From positions 94,391 to 158,390 of the forward strand of contig NZ_FQXP01000009.1 in the NCBI RefSeq assembly GCF_900130005.1: DNA of 64,000 nucleotides, in the 5' to 3' direction. Of this stretch, positions 54,194 through 63,498 are shown piece by piece. The stretch's first letter is position 1. Each line of letters starts with the position of its first letter. The translations under genes and the position numbers were made by a program. The notes beneath the pieces were generated by a model. The model ran no database searches and was not told the DNA's origin. It was given only the letters and a program-made list of their open reading frames with translations. This DNA comes from Clostridium collagenovorans DSM 3089. GTDB taxonomy: Bacteria; Bacillota; Clostridia; Clostridiales; Clostridiaceae.

Positions 54194-56293
54194 CTATTTT
54201 TTCTTTTTACCTTTTTTTCTTTTTGAGTGCATAACTAATACACAAGACAATGCAGTTAAGATTATGAAGATTGTAGATAAAATAAATATCTTTTTATTTT
54301 TAAAATCACTAAAACTTATATCATTAATTCCTTCATCCTCTGGTGAAATTATATTAGATGTAATATCAAAATAAAAACCTTTATTTTCATTATTTCTACT
54401 TACTATTAACAAATCTCCATGTATATCCTTCAATTCTTCATCACTACATAATATATCTACTAAATTATTAATTCTTTCATTCTTTGGTGCAGTTAATATT
54501 AATAATGAATTCTCACCATACCAAGGGGACTTTATAAGTTGAACCGTTGCAGAATTTAAAAGTTCTTCCTTTTCATTTCCTATAACATCATTTTCTTTAA
54601 ATTCTCTATAGCCTCTTTTATATTTTATGTAAAGCTCAGAGTTAATATTTTGAATTCCTTCATTAAATTTTGCTGAACCTAAGAAGATATAATTCTTATT
54701 ACCTTCCCTAAAGTCTTGCCCCTTAATAATTTGCACACTATCAACTTCACTTAATTTTTCACTCATCTTATATATTAATTTACCTATTAAATTCAATTCA
54801 TTGCCTGTTAAAACCTCAGGTACAACCACTGCTAAATCATTTAGCTTACCATCTCTTATAAAGCATTTACTGTAATCACCAATATTCCTTTTTGCTTGAA
54901 TATCATTTCCTAAGTTAACCTTAGATTCCTTAGAAACAGCTATGTACGCATTTTCACCCTTTACTTCATTTAATTTCTCTTCATCAAAGTTAAACTTAAC
55001 TTTAATTTTAAGGTAAGGTGATTTAAGAGCCTCCTCTGGTAACTTTATATCATACTCATGCTTATTTGCATTAGGAGTTAACTTGTAATTCTCAATTAAT
55101 ATATCATTTATAATAACATCAAAGGTAATTGCTTCATTATCTATAAAAGGAGAAGAATTTATCTTTAACTTTAATAAAGAATTACTATATAACTTACATT
55201 TTTCTTCTAAGGGTATTAAATACTCATATGAATTATTCTTATCCCTATAAGCATAGGCATCTTCATAACCTAAATTTTTCAGATACAAGGCACTAATATC
55301 TTCTTTATTAAGCTTAGATAATACTGGATCCTCAAAAAAAGTTCCCTTTTCCTTTACAAACTTAGTATAACCTTTATAAGCTAGACTTTTAGTAGCATTA
55401 TTTAATTGTTCTACTTTCTCACTTCCTATAAAAAGTAGTTTCTTACTATTATTAAAAGGGCTATTATACTCACATATAAAAACCTTATCCTTTAACTGCT
55501 TTAAAATAGGTCCCTCAACTAAATTGTAAATACTACTAGAAGCATTATCTATATCGCCAACATATATTAGATTTTGATTTTTATCCTCTTCCGATAAATC
55601 ACTATACTGTTTAATCTTTATATATTCCGTTGTAAGCTTAGCCCTCTGTGAAAAATCTTGAACTATATTTAAAGCTGCACTTAATTCAGCTTCAGAACAA
55701 TTGTCATTAAGTACAATTATAGAATTCACTTCTTTACTGTACCCTAATGATAAATAAGGGTATGGGTATTCAAATAAACCCAAGGTATCCTTTACATCAG
55801 CATAAAAAACCTCAATGCTACTTTCCTTTTTTATATTTATACTGCTTCCTTTAAAATCTTCTTTATTTACATCCTCTTTAAGTTTTACATTAGATGTAAA
55901 GCTTATATTATTATATCCTTTTACTAAATTACCCTTAGGTAATTCAATCTCAAGCTTAAAAGATTCCTCTTCACTAGGCAACATAACTAAAGGTAAAATT
56001 CCTCCATTAAGTGTCACCTCTATATTCACGTCCTCATATTTTTCCTTATCCATATTTTCTAGTTGAATTTCTAAAGTCATAACTCCATTTTTAACAATTT
56101 CACAGGTATCAGGAATATAAAAACTATATGCCACCCCAGAACTTAATCCATTTAACTTTATATCTGAATTTATATTATAAGTGCTAGTTATAAACTCTTT
56201 ATCTTCTTCTATAGTAGCAAAAACAGGATTTCTTGGAAATACCATTAATATGCTAAAGATAATTATAGAAAGTAATACTATAAATCTTTTCAT
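54194..56293 (-). CDS. BcsB-like secreted membrane-anchored protein
   Basis: A 699-residue exported protein: signal peptide 1-26 (ending VFA), a large outside region, and one membrane helix (about 670-690) with a basic C-terminal tail. The outside part has paired beta-sandwich and carbohydrate-binding-like segments (GVMTLEIQLENMDKEKYEDV..., LNGGILPLVMLP; later LIYVGDID, FLGSAKF) in the order of BcsB, the periplasmic cellulose synthase subunit. No bcsA-like glycosyltransferase lies nearby. The start was set at ATG 56293, after AGGAGAAA. The family call is by fold pattern and is moderate. Confidence 0.72.
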   Translation of the reverse strand: MKRFIVLLSIIIFSILMVFPRNPVFATIEEDKEFITSTYNINSDIKLNGLSSGVAYSFYIPDTCEIVKNGVMTLEIQLENMDKEKYEDVNIEVTLNGGILPLVMLPSEEESFKLEIELPKGNLVKGYNNISFTSNVKLKEDVNKEDFKGSSINIKKESSIEVFYADVKDTLGLFEYPYPYLSLGYSKEVNSIIVLNDNCSEAELSAALNIVQDFSQRAKLTTEYIKIKQYSDLSEEDKNQNLIYVGDIDNASSSIYNLVEGPILKQLKDKVFICEYNSPFNNSKKLLFIGSEKVEQLNNATKSLAYKGYTKFVKEKGTFFEDPVLSKLNKEDISALYLKNLGYEDAYAYRDKNNSYEYLIPLEEKCKLYSNSLLKLKINSSPFIDNEAITFDVIINDILIENYKLTPNANKHEYDIKLPEEALKSPYLKIKVKFNFDEEKLNEVKGENAYIAVSKESKVNLGNDIQAKRNIGDYSKCFIRDGKLNDLAVVVPEVLTGNELNLIGKLIYKMSEKLSEVDSVQIIKGQDFREGNKNYIFLGSAKFNEGIQNINSELYIKYKRGYREFKENDVIGNEKEELLNSATVQLIKSPWYGENSLLILTAPKNERINNLVDILCSDEELKDIHGDLLIVSRNNENKGFYFDITSNIISPEDEGINDISFSDFKNKKIFILSTIFIILTALSCVLVMHSKRKKGKKKK

Positions 56294-56927
56294 GTTAATT
56301 TCTCCTAAAGCAATTATTTTGTAATTATTTAAAACTCTTTTAAGTACATGCGTTTCCTTCAAGAATATATATTTTAGCTTTAAATTATATTTATTTAGTA
56401 ATGATTAATTGTTAGTATTATAGATAATCCTTGCTAAAGTATATAGACTTCGAAATATTAAAACTTAATTTAATATAACTTATTTTATATTTAACTTCTT
56501 ATGATAACATTATAATTATAGTTTAATTTTATTTATACAATATATACTACATAAAATATAGCCCATTAAATAAATGAAGGCTTAATTCTAAATTATAACT
56601 TAATATACAATTTATTTACATCAATTCTAACATTATTTTCAATTAAATATCCTTTACATTATACCTCTAAGTATAAGCCTTGTTAATATAATTTATGAAT
56701 TCTTATGTGGATTTTTTATTAAATTTTCCTTTTCTCATTATTTTCTATATTAAAAACACAAAAAAACAATTATAATTATATATAATTCTAAGAAATAATC
56801 CTCAATACAGGAAAATTAAGTTTAGTTATAGGAAAAGTTATAAACTAAATAATTTATATGTAGTCTATGTATAAAATAAGGTCTTGTGTTATCATATACG
56901 CGAGATATTAAAAGGAGAGAATTTAAA
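56294..56927. other. Non-coding divergent gap
   Basis: A 630-bp AT-rich gap between divergent genes (BcsB-like and GerMN lipoprotein). Promoters for both should be here, but none was clear enough to mark. No repeats or open frames are supported. Confidence 0.45.
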
Positions 56928-57653
56928 ATGAATAAAAAAGTTATAAGCCTGATTATCGCAATGGTTATGTCACTTTCATTCATTGGTTGTGGTGATAAAA
57001 AACAAGATAATGGAAAGCAAGAAAACAACACCTCTGGAACAATCCAAAAGGAAGAAGCAAAAACTGATTCAAGTGATACTTCAGATAAAAAAGATACAGA
57101 AATTAAGGAAACTTTAGAAAAGGATGACGCTAATAAAGAGGATGGAGGTAACACTGTAACAAGTAACGATGGAACTTCATCTAACTCTAATTCCAGTAAT
57201 ACTTCATCTAATACTGGTAACACCTCATCCTCTGAACCTAAAAACCAATTAAAAAAATTCAGAATATATTCTTTTTCTATAGAAGATTACTCTCTAAAAT
57301 ATAACGAAAAAGAAATCGAAGTATCTGACTCTACAAACTACGCTGAACTTTTTGAAAAAGAATTCGAAACAGGCTCCGATGCTAATACCCCACCACTTCT
57401 AAAACCTGCTGTTAAAATAAACGAAGTTTATTTTAATAAAAACAAGGTTTTAACTATAGATTTTGCATCTAATTTCAATGAAGTAATGGGCTTAGGAAGT
57501 GGTCCCGAAGCAGCTACCTTAGAAGCTATAGTTAACACTTTAGGCTATGCTTTTAATGTAAAAGAAGTAATTATAACCCTAGATGGCAAACCCTACTCTT
57601 CAGGTCATATAGTAAAAGAACCAGGAGAAACCTTTAAAGTAAAAATTCAATAG
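56928..57653 (+). CDS. GerMN-domain lipoprotein
   Basis: A 241-residue lipoprotein with lipobox LSFIGC (Cys21), a long Ser/Thr/Asn/Lys/Glu linker (about 25-110), and a C-terminal GerMN domain (about 120-240, with NEVYFNKNKVLTIDFASNFNEVMGLGSGPEAATLEAIVNTL). GerM of Bacillus is needed for sporulation and germination through the SpoIIIA-SpoIIQ complex; this protein may act in wall or spore assembly. ATG 56928 follows AAGGAGAG. A 133-codon frame on the other strand is a shadow of the Ser-rich linker. Confidence 0.88.
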   Translation: MNKKVISLIIAMVMSLSFIGCGDKKQDNGKQENNTSGTIQKEEAKTDSSDTSDKKDTEIKETLEKDDANKEDGGNTVTSNDGTSSNSNSSNTSSNTGNTSSSEPKNQLKKFRIYSFSIEDYSLKYNEKEIEVSDSTNYAELFEKEFETGSDANTPPLLKPAVKINEVYFNKNKVLTIDFASNFNEVMGLGSGPEAATLEAIVNTLGYAFNVKEVIITLDGKPYSSGHIVKEPGETFKVKIQ

Positions 57654-57662
57654 TTTAAATAA

Positions 57663-57786
57663 TTAAGGACTGTATACTTAAGCGAACCCCATTAATAATA
57701 TAATTTCAAAGTTTAAGATTATTAGTAAAATTAAACTTGAAATTACATATTATTAAAGTTAGAATCACTTAATTATACAGTCCTTA
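57663..57786. mobile_element. MITE-like palindromic element, 124 bp
   Basis: The two halves are inverted copies of about 55 bp: left end TTAAGGACTGTATACTTAAG, right end CTTAATTATACAGTCCTTA, and inner arms AATTTCAAAGTTTAA / TTAAACTTGAAATT around a 14-nt loop. The arms differ at a few positions (near 57682-57690). The fold is much longer than a terminator, and the ends look like transposon inverted repeats. No clear target duplication was found. It may also terminate the convergent genes on each side. Confidence 0.68.
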
Positions 57787-57835
57787 GGTTTTAAAAACAT
57801 ATTATTGAAATCAAAAGAGAGTACTTCCCCTATTT

Positions 57836-58474
57836 TTATTCTGCTGTTATTGTAAATACTCCATTAGCCTTCTTGCTAAGAGGATTTTTATAAAATTCTA
57901 TTTCTAGCTCATTAGATTCATCATTTAATGCAAAAGACATATTAGCAGTACATTTTTTCCCTTTACTAATAGCTTGTGAATGCTTCTCTCCACCAGCTGG
58001 GTATGTTTCTAATGCATTTCCTGACTTGTCATATATCTTAAAGTTCGAATCAAATATTTGTAAATTCTCATCAAACCCTATATTTTCATAAGTATATTCA
58101 ATTTCAACAACTTTATCAGCCTTTTTATCTGAGAATTTATTTCTATCATCTATTAATTTAGCACTATTTATGGTTAATGACATCAAGTTAACACCCTTAT
58201 CACTACTTAAATAAGCCGTTTCACCAGGCGCAAAAGGTTTGTTTTCCTTCTTTTCTTCTGGCTTATCATTATTGTTTGCATTATTTGATTTATCATCACT
58301 ATTTTGATTTGTTTTACCTAATGCAACTTTCTCCATCTCTAATAATTGATTATATCGCTCTTCAGTAATATCTATTCCAGAAGGTCCTCCTAGAACTACA
58401 CCTCCTAGAATAAAACATAGTACTCCAACAAATATTTTACTTTTAACTATTGATTTTATTTTATCTTTTATCAA
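57836..58474 (-). CDS. DUF4352-like membrane-anchored protein
   Basis: A 212-residue protein with an N-terminal membrane helix (about 15-32), an Asn/Asp/Lys-rich linker (55-80) and an Ig-like beta domain (about 85-210: VVEIEYTYENIGFDENLQIFDSNFKIYDKSGNALETYP), matching DUF4352, which is common on Gram-positive surface proteins and lipoproteins. Start is TTG 58474, 10 bp after AAGGGGG. Function unknown. It is the last gene before the accessory island. Confidence 0.8.
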   Translation of the reverse strand: MIKDKIKSIVKSKIFVGVLCFILGGVVLGGPSGIDITEERYNQLLEMEKVALGKTNQNSDDKSNNANNNDKPEEKKENKPFAPGETAYLSSDKGVNLMSLTINSAKLIDDRNKFSDKKADKVVEIEYTYENIGFDENLQIFDSNFKIYDKSGNALETYPAGGEKHSQAISKGKKCTANMSFALNDESNELEIEFYKNPLSKKANGVFTITAE

Positions 58475-58989
58475 AATATATATCCCCCTTAAAATAATTA
58501 CCTTCTGTATTCTACATTATTAAATACTATAACTCAACTGATTATTTTCGACACCTTTTTTAACACTTAACTATTTTGAAAATTTATATAATTTAATTCA
58601 AGCCCATTAATTTGCTTTGTTACAAACTTTTTATATGTTTCCTATTAATATTATATAAACTTTTATTCTATCAGAAGGATAAAATGATAAAAGTAGCTTA
58701 AACCTTTAGTTTAAGCTACTCTTCATTGTTCATCTATTATATTTCGATTGCACTACTTTAGTTGCACCATTCTATATTCAACATCTATGTTACAACCCCT
58801 GTGTAGAATTGTGATTGGTGTCATATTAATAATACTACTCCTTTGAATTCATTTATTGCTTCTTTCTTTTTTAAATTCAAAGCTAAATTTTATTCAAGGA
58901 AAAATAAAATCTTATTGATATCTATTCCTAAAATCCTGTAAACTTAATCCTTAAATTATTATTTTATTAAACTAAATTCATTATAAAAC
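58475..58989. other. Gap at the left border of the accessory island
   Basis: A 515-bp gap with no supported gene. It has one clear hairpin, AGTAGCTTAAA / TTTAAGCTACT (58692-58720), with a minus-strand TTTTATCATTTT tail, which could terminate minus-strand transcripts coming from the island. Attachment sites could not be identified. Confidence 0.5.
58692..58720 (-). terminator. Terminator at the island edge
   Basis: Perfect 11-bp stem, AGTAGCTTAAA and TTTAAGCTACT, 7-nt loop, followed on the minus strand by TTTTATCATTTT. It is 270 bp past the methyltransferase remnant. Confidence 0.65.
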
Positions 58990-59347
58990 TTATATCTTTC
59001 TAGCAACTATTTTATTTATTGCATGGCTATGCCTTAATCCATTTTCATGTTCATCTTCAAAAATATATGATTCAAACATCTCAATTTCCCAATCATCATA
59101 ATAACTTTTTATTTCTTCTTCCTTGAATATTCCTATAAGATGTTTTTCTAAATCTTTTGGCAACTCAATAGTATCAGTAAAAACAGCTATTACATTATAT
59201 CCACTATGCTTAGTATTAGCTTTCATATATTTAATAAATTTATCTCTATCATTTTTCTTAATAAATTGTAGAATTCCATGAGCAATTATCAAATCATATT
59301 TTTCACTGAATACATATAATCTCACTTATTACCTCATCTCTTTCCAT
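58990..59347 (-). pseudogene. Class I SAM methyltransferase with internal deletion (remnant)
   Basis: Residues from GTG 59325 onward (YDLIIAHGILQFIKKNDRDKFIKYMK...) match the C-terminal half of a TehB/UbiE-like SAM-dependent methyltransferase. The N-terminal SAM motif (DLGCGxG) is absent. A normal gene start, GAGAGGT then ATG 59347 reading MERDEVISEI, lies just upstream but in another frame and runs into a stop after 14 codons. The simplest reading is an original start joined to the C-terminal half by an out-of-frame internal deletion. It could not methylate as it stands. Confidence 0.75.
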
Positions 59348-59385
59348 ATTTACCTCTCAAATAATAATTTAATACACTTGTAACA

Positions 59386-59414
59386 AAAAGAGTTAGCTTT
59401 TACACTAACTCTTT
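59386..59414 (-). terminator. Terminator of the HEPN-type gene
   Basis: AAAGAGTTAG-tgtaaaag-CTAACTCTTT, then TTGTT on the minus strand. It lies about 90 bp past the end of the restored HEPN frame at 59507. Confidence 0.85.
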
Positions 59415-59506
59415 CAAAATTTCATTAAACTAACTTAGTTGTCCCTCTTTCACACCTTTAAGAAGTATTTTATTGCATTTACCTCAACAAAACAATCTAT
59501 ACATTA

Positions 59507-60414
59507 TCATAAGATTTCTATGCGAGAATCTATTGCAATTTTCTTATACAATTCATTAAAATATTTTTTTGCTATTATATCTTTACTTAATAATGCTATA
59601 CATTTAAATTCATCTGAAAAATCTTGAATATTTACATTCTCCTCATGTGCAATTCCATTTCTTACTGTAACTGCATTACCTAGCACATTATAATCAACCT
59701 TAATCTTATTTTTATTGCAAAAAAAGATATTTTAGAATACACATCCTCCGAACAACTTTTTATCAACATTTTTTTTAAATTACCAATTAAATTCTCTAGC
59801 TTATTTTCTGAATAAACAACATTTAATTCCTTAGCATATATATCTTCAAGAAACTTCTTCACTTTACTATTATCAACATCTAATTTATCTTTTCCTTCTT
59901 TGTCAAAATAATCTTTAACAACATTTTCAATAGCTTTGAAATAATACAAATATGCCTCTTCTTGAAAATCTAGCATAAAGTGATATCTCATTCCTTTTCT
60001 GAATATTTCCAACACATCAAAAAACCTATCTTTAGTTTTTCTAAAACCATTTACTATATTATCTATTTCATTAAGTTTTTCTATTTTTTTATTTGTACAC
60101 ATCTTATCTAACTCTTCTTCTACTTCACACTTAGTACGACTAACATATCCAACTGGCATAGGAATAAAAAATATAAATGATAATAAATCTAAACATCGTT
60201 TTATTTTCACTTCGACTTTTTTCACTTCTTCTAGATTATCACTATAATACCTTATTGTTAATCTTTCAAAAATGTCAGGGCCATCAACTTTTCTTTTAAA
60301 ACTACAATAACATTCTTGAAATTTAAAAGCTATACCTGACTTCAAGCTTAACCCAAGCCAAACATCCTCCCCTCCTAAATCTTCAACATCAACATATGTA
60401 CTATATTTATACAT
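59507..60414 (-). pseudogene. HEPN-domain protein split by a frameshift at a T7 run
   Basis: The uninterrupted frame (ATG 60414, after GGGGGGAT) gives 244 residues and stops soon after a T7 run (A7 at 59719-59725 on the plus strand). Adding one T, or a -1 slip on the U-UUU-UUU heptamer, restores a coherent frame to TGA 59509-59507, for 302 residues. The regained tail has NAVTVRNGIAHEENVNIQDF, the RX4H motif of HEPN ribonucleases (as in ApeA-like and RiboL-PSP-like proteins). The N-terminal two thirds are helical with no other known domain (LDFQEEAYLYYFKAIENVVKDYF). It may be a phase-variable, slipped or dead antiphage gene. Located downstream of the recombinase modules. Confidence 0.72.
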
Positions 60415-60448
60415 TAAATCCCCCCTATATCTTTACATTAAAACGACG

Positions 60449-62042
60449 CTATATATAATTTAAATCTAACTTGTAAACTGCAATCAAATTATTCTTCCCA
60501 CCAACAACAATATTTTCTACCTTATAAAGCCATTCTCTTCTTTCTAAGACATTAGTTTGTAGTTCTTCCCCCCTTTTTCTTTAATGCAGATACCTTATTA
60601 CTTAGCTCTCTTATGTATTTATTTTTATCAGCTCTCTTATTTTCTAAAATAGCTATCTTTATTTCAGTAATCTGTATTGCATTTTCTAAAGTCTGCATCT
60701 TTTTCTTAATAATATCTTTCATAGTGTTACTTGTTGAATCAATAAAAGAATTCAAAAGAGTTTCTAATGAATTTTTATTTTTCTTTAGCTTGTCCTTTTC
60801 TATTTTTATCAAATCATTTACCATATCAACTGTTTCTGAATTTGCCTTTGACAGTTCTTTATTAAGCTTTATAATTTAAAAATTTATCTGCAAGTGAACA
60901 TTTTTATAATACACTTTTCTTTGCTCTTCTATAAAATCATCTGACATCTCAACATTAATATTTTCAGACTGGTAATATTTCTTTGTATATTTCTTTTTAT
61001 GAGAACAAATCAAATAATGATGTCCTTGTGGTTTATCACTTATTCTTTTTTCAACACATCTTACATATGTAGCACCACAACATTTACAAATAACTTTTCC
61101 TCCAGTATCATACTTTCTAGCATTAGTTCCTCTATTACCATGTGAACATCTATTTTTCATTGCTTCTTGTACCTCTTCCCAAAGTTCTTCACTCACTAAA
61201 GGTTCAATTCTTTCATTTTTCTTTACAATCCAATCTTCCTTTTTTACATACTTAACTTTACTTTCTGTAAAAAGATTTTGACTGGTAAACTTATTTCTAA
61301 CATTGTAGCCTTTATACTTGGGATTAGTTATTAATGTTTTTATTGTGCTATCACTCCACAGATTACCTTTCTTTGTTCTATATCCTGCTTCATTTGTTAT
61401 TTGTGCAGTTCTTTTTAATCCTTGCACTAATGCAGTGTTATAAATAAACCTAACTACTTCTGCTTCCTTCTCATTTGCAACTAATGAATTAGTATCTTTA
61501 TCAAAATCCCATCCAAAAATACTATTATTCCTTATCTTATTCTGCATTACAGTAGTTTTATTTCCTCTTTTAGTTCTTACACTTGTTTCTTTAACTTCAT
61601 TTTCAGCCATTGCAAAGAACATTTGAAGTAGAATACTATCATTCATATTACTACTATCTTTTTGAACACCTAGAAATTTAACATTTACTTTCTTAAAATC
61701 CCATAAAGTTCTTAACACATCAATAATTATTATATTTCTTGCAAACCTTGAAGTAGATAATACTACTATTTCATTAAACAATGGCTCTCTAAATTCATCT
61801 GCTTCAAAAGTTAATCTTCCATCCTTTAACCTCTTTTCATTTAAGCCTGCATCATATAATAACTTTTTAAATCCTTGCCTATTAAAGCTTATCCCAGTTC
61901 CAGTATCACTATACAAGAATATTTCATAATCTTTGTACATCTCTTGTAATAATTCTCTTTGTTGTTGTAAGCATTTCTGCTGGTCTTCCTTATTTGTACT
62001 TACCCTTACATAACAACTAATTATTTTCTTTTCATCTAACAC
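60449..62042 (-). pseudogene. Large serine recombinase, broken by a stop and a frameshift
   Basis: The GTG 62042 frame encodes 388 residues: resolvase-type catalytic domain (SCYVRVSTN with the nucleophile Ser; LSTSRFARN), recombinase domain (about 170-280, FGWDFDKDTNSLVANEKEAEVVRFIY), and a zinc-ribbon start (CKCCG). It ends at TAA 60878-60876. The same frame then continues without a new ribosome site for the coiled-coil region (to 60552), and a one-base shift in a G6 run (C6 at 60568-60573, plus strand) restores a final NVLERREWLYKVENIVVGG...LDLNYI. Repaired length would be about 530 residues, normal for the family. Both lesions make it a likely pseudogene. Start overlaps the preceding small gene. 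Confidence 0.82.
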
Positions 62043-62246
62043 TTAAGCCACCAACCTCTTTATATCTTCAACTTGTCTTAATACGTTTCTTAAAACTTCA
62101 ATTTGATATAAATCATCTTCTATGATGGTTAATGCTTCTTTTATAGTTAATACAATTTCATTATAATTGTTCTCCTCTAAAATTAAAACTCCACAATTAT
62201 ACACTTTTACATAATCTTTTTCTTCCATAATCATAATATCTATCAT
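62043..62246 (-). CDS. Small helical protein upstream of the large recombinase
   Basis: A 67-residue acidic protein of no known family (MEEKDYVKVYNCGVLILEENN...EVLRNVLRQVEDIKRLVA). GAGGTAGAAG precedes ATG 62246. The stop is followed directly by the GTG of the recombinase, so they are translationally coupled. Its position and size resemble the 78-residue gene at 63218-63454 ahead of the second recombinase; whether they are related in sequence is uncertain. Confidence 0.7.
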   Translation of the reverse strand: MIDIMIMEEKDYVKVYNCGVLILEENNYNEIVLTIKEALTIIEDDLYQIEVLRNVLRQVEDIKRLVA

Positions 62247-62281
62247 AAACTTCTACCTCATTACATTTTATCTTTTGTAAA

Positions 62282-62329
62282 ATACCTTATATTTATATTT
62301 TATACTTATATTTTTCAAAAGTTCACTTT
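62282..62329 (-). promoter_or_regulatory. Promoter/operator region of recombinase module 1
   Basis: This 48-bp segment resembles 63499-63547: both hold AAAGTTCACTTT (a palindromic AAAGT-N2-ACTTT, here 62318-62329), a T/A-rich stretch, and CCTTATATTTATAT next to the gene. Both lie at the same place upstream of a 'small gene + serine recombinase' pair. AAAGT-N2-ACTTT looks like a repressor operator. Promoter boxes within the A/T run could not be fixed. Confidence 0.6.
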
Positions 62330-62541
62330 GAGGCATATAGAAGCTACTTCCACTTAAAATAAACCTTCAATTTTAATTCAAATAGCTCATATTTAATTAT
62401 TTTGAATATTCTATTCTTGGGTATACACTTGGTTTACATAAAAATTTCAATTGGTTTGTACTTTAACTAATAGTGGCCAATATATCTGTATAAAATACCC
62501 ATACCTTTTTTCTTGTAATTCTCGGGGGAGATATAAAAAAA

Positions 62542-62566
62542 AGAAGAGGTTTATTATTACTCTTCT
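62542..62566 (-). terminator. Terminator of the resolvase gene
   Basis: AGAAGAG-taataataaac-CTCTTCT, then TTTTTTTTAT on the minus strand. It overlaps the original stop codon (62565-62567) of the full-length resolvase, showing that the frame once ended there. Confidence 0.9.
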
Positions 62567-63194
62567 ACATAGTATCTTCATATATCTTTATGTACTTATA
62601 TAATGTTGCTCTACTTTTTAATCATAACAACTGTGCAAATTGTGTTCCATTTATACTTTTATTTTTCCACTGCTTATACACTTTAGAAAAGTTTTTAGGT
62701 AAATCTTTCTCTGTTACTGCTTTCCTCCCTTTATATTTTCCTTCCCGCTTAGCAATAGCAATACCTTCTGCTTGTCTTTGCTTTATTTTAATTCTTTCCT
62801 GCTCTGATATTGTAGATAGAACTTCTATTAATAAGTTATTTATCATATCTATCATCGCCTTAGCTACTTCATTACCAAAAGAATCTAAATCCATTAATAT
62901 AGTTGGTACATCTAGAACTTTAACCCTTACCCCTAAGGCTTTGTAATAATTTAATTCATCTAATACCATACTCTTATTTCTTCCAAACCTATCTAATTCT
63001 TTTATTATTAATGTATCACCTTTTCTTAGCTTTTCTTTCAACCCTAAATAGTTTTTTCTATTAAAGTCTTTACCACTTTGTTTATCTGTATAAATATTAT
63101 CCTCTTCTAAGTTTTTTTCATAATCTAATAAAGCTTTTATCTGTCTTTCTTGATTCTCTTCTTTTGTACTTACTCTTACATATCCAAATATCAT
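62565..63194 (-). pseudogene. Serine resolvase/invertase with nonsense codon before its HTH
   Basis: The ATG 63194 frame gives 190 residues: MIFGYVRVSTKEENQ (catalytic Ser in YVRVST), ELDRFGRNKSMVLDEL, and the E helix ending in IAIAKREGKYKGRK. It stops at TGA 62624-62622 in GTQFAQLL. The same frame then reads LKSRATLYKYIKIYEDTM and ends at TAG 62567-62565. This is exactly the C-terminal helix-turn-helix of the family, and the position of the stop is normally Gly (GGA to TGA). Without the HTH it should not bind its site. GAAGAGG precedes the start. Selenocysteine reading is possible in principle but unlikely. Confidence 0.82.
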
Positions 63195-63217
63195 ATATAT
63201 TCCTCTTCATCTGTATC

Positions 63218-63454
63218 TTAATATGTAATTATAATATTATTGTTCACTACAAGGTATACCCAAATTGAACATATAATTATAGTACATCTAGATATGTATT
63301 TAGCTTTGTATATTTTTTTCTTTACACTTTCTATTAAATTATACAACATCATTATATATTCTCCTTCATTTGTAAATTCTTCTGCTTTCACTAACGCTTC
63401 TGCAATATTATAAGAGATATTTACCATCCCGCATTCTTGCATTTCATTTTTCAT
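63218..63454 (-). CDS. Small protein upstream of the resolvase
   Basis: A 78-residue product (MKNEMQECGMVNISYNIAEALVKAEEFTNEGEY...) with a helical, acidic first half and a hydrophobic end (TIIICSIWVYLVVNN) that could be a membrane segment or frame-shifted tail. AAAGGAG precedes ATG 63454. It ends 23 bp before the resolvase. No family recognised. Confidence 0.55.
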   Translation of the reverse strand: MKNEMQECGMVNISYNIAEALVKAEEFTNEGEYIMMLYNLIESVKKKIYKAKYISRCTIIICSIWVYLVVNNNIIITY

Positions 63455-63498
63455 AGTAAATCAATCTCCTTTAATCTTTTGTTTAAATGGCTTTGTAG

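Noticed and set aside
56822..57223. 133-codon minus-strand frame rich in Leu and Ser
   Set aside because: Shadow of the low-complexity linker of the GerMN lipoprotein gene.
59439..59627. 62-codon plus-strand frame
   Set aside because: It lies opposite the restored HEPN tail and has no start signal.
60552..60824. 90-codon coiled-coil gene
   Set aside because: It is in frame with the recombinase before it, separated only by one stop and 17 codons, and has no ribosome site; treated as part of the pseudogene.
62622..62624. UGA in the resolvase as a selenocysteine codon
   Set aside because: Family members have Gly here, the change GGA to TGA is a single substitution, and no SECIS-like hairpin is evident.
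62590..62946. 118-codon plus-strand frame
   Set aside because: Antisense to the resolvase gene, no ribosome site.
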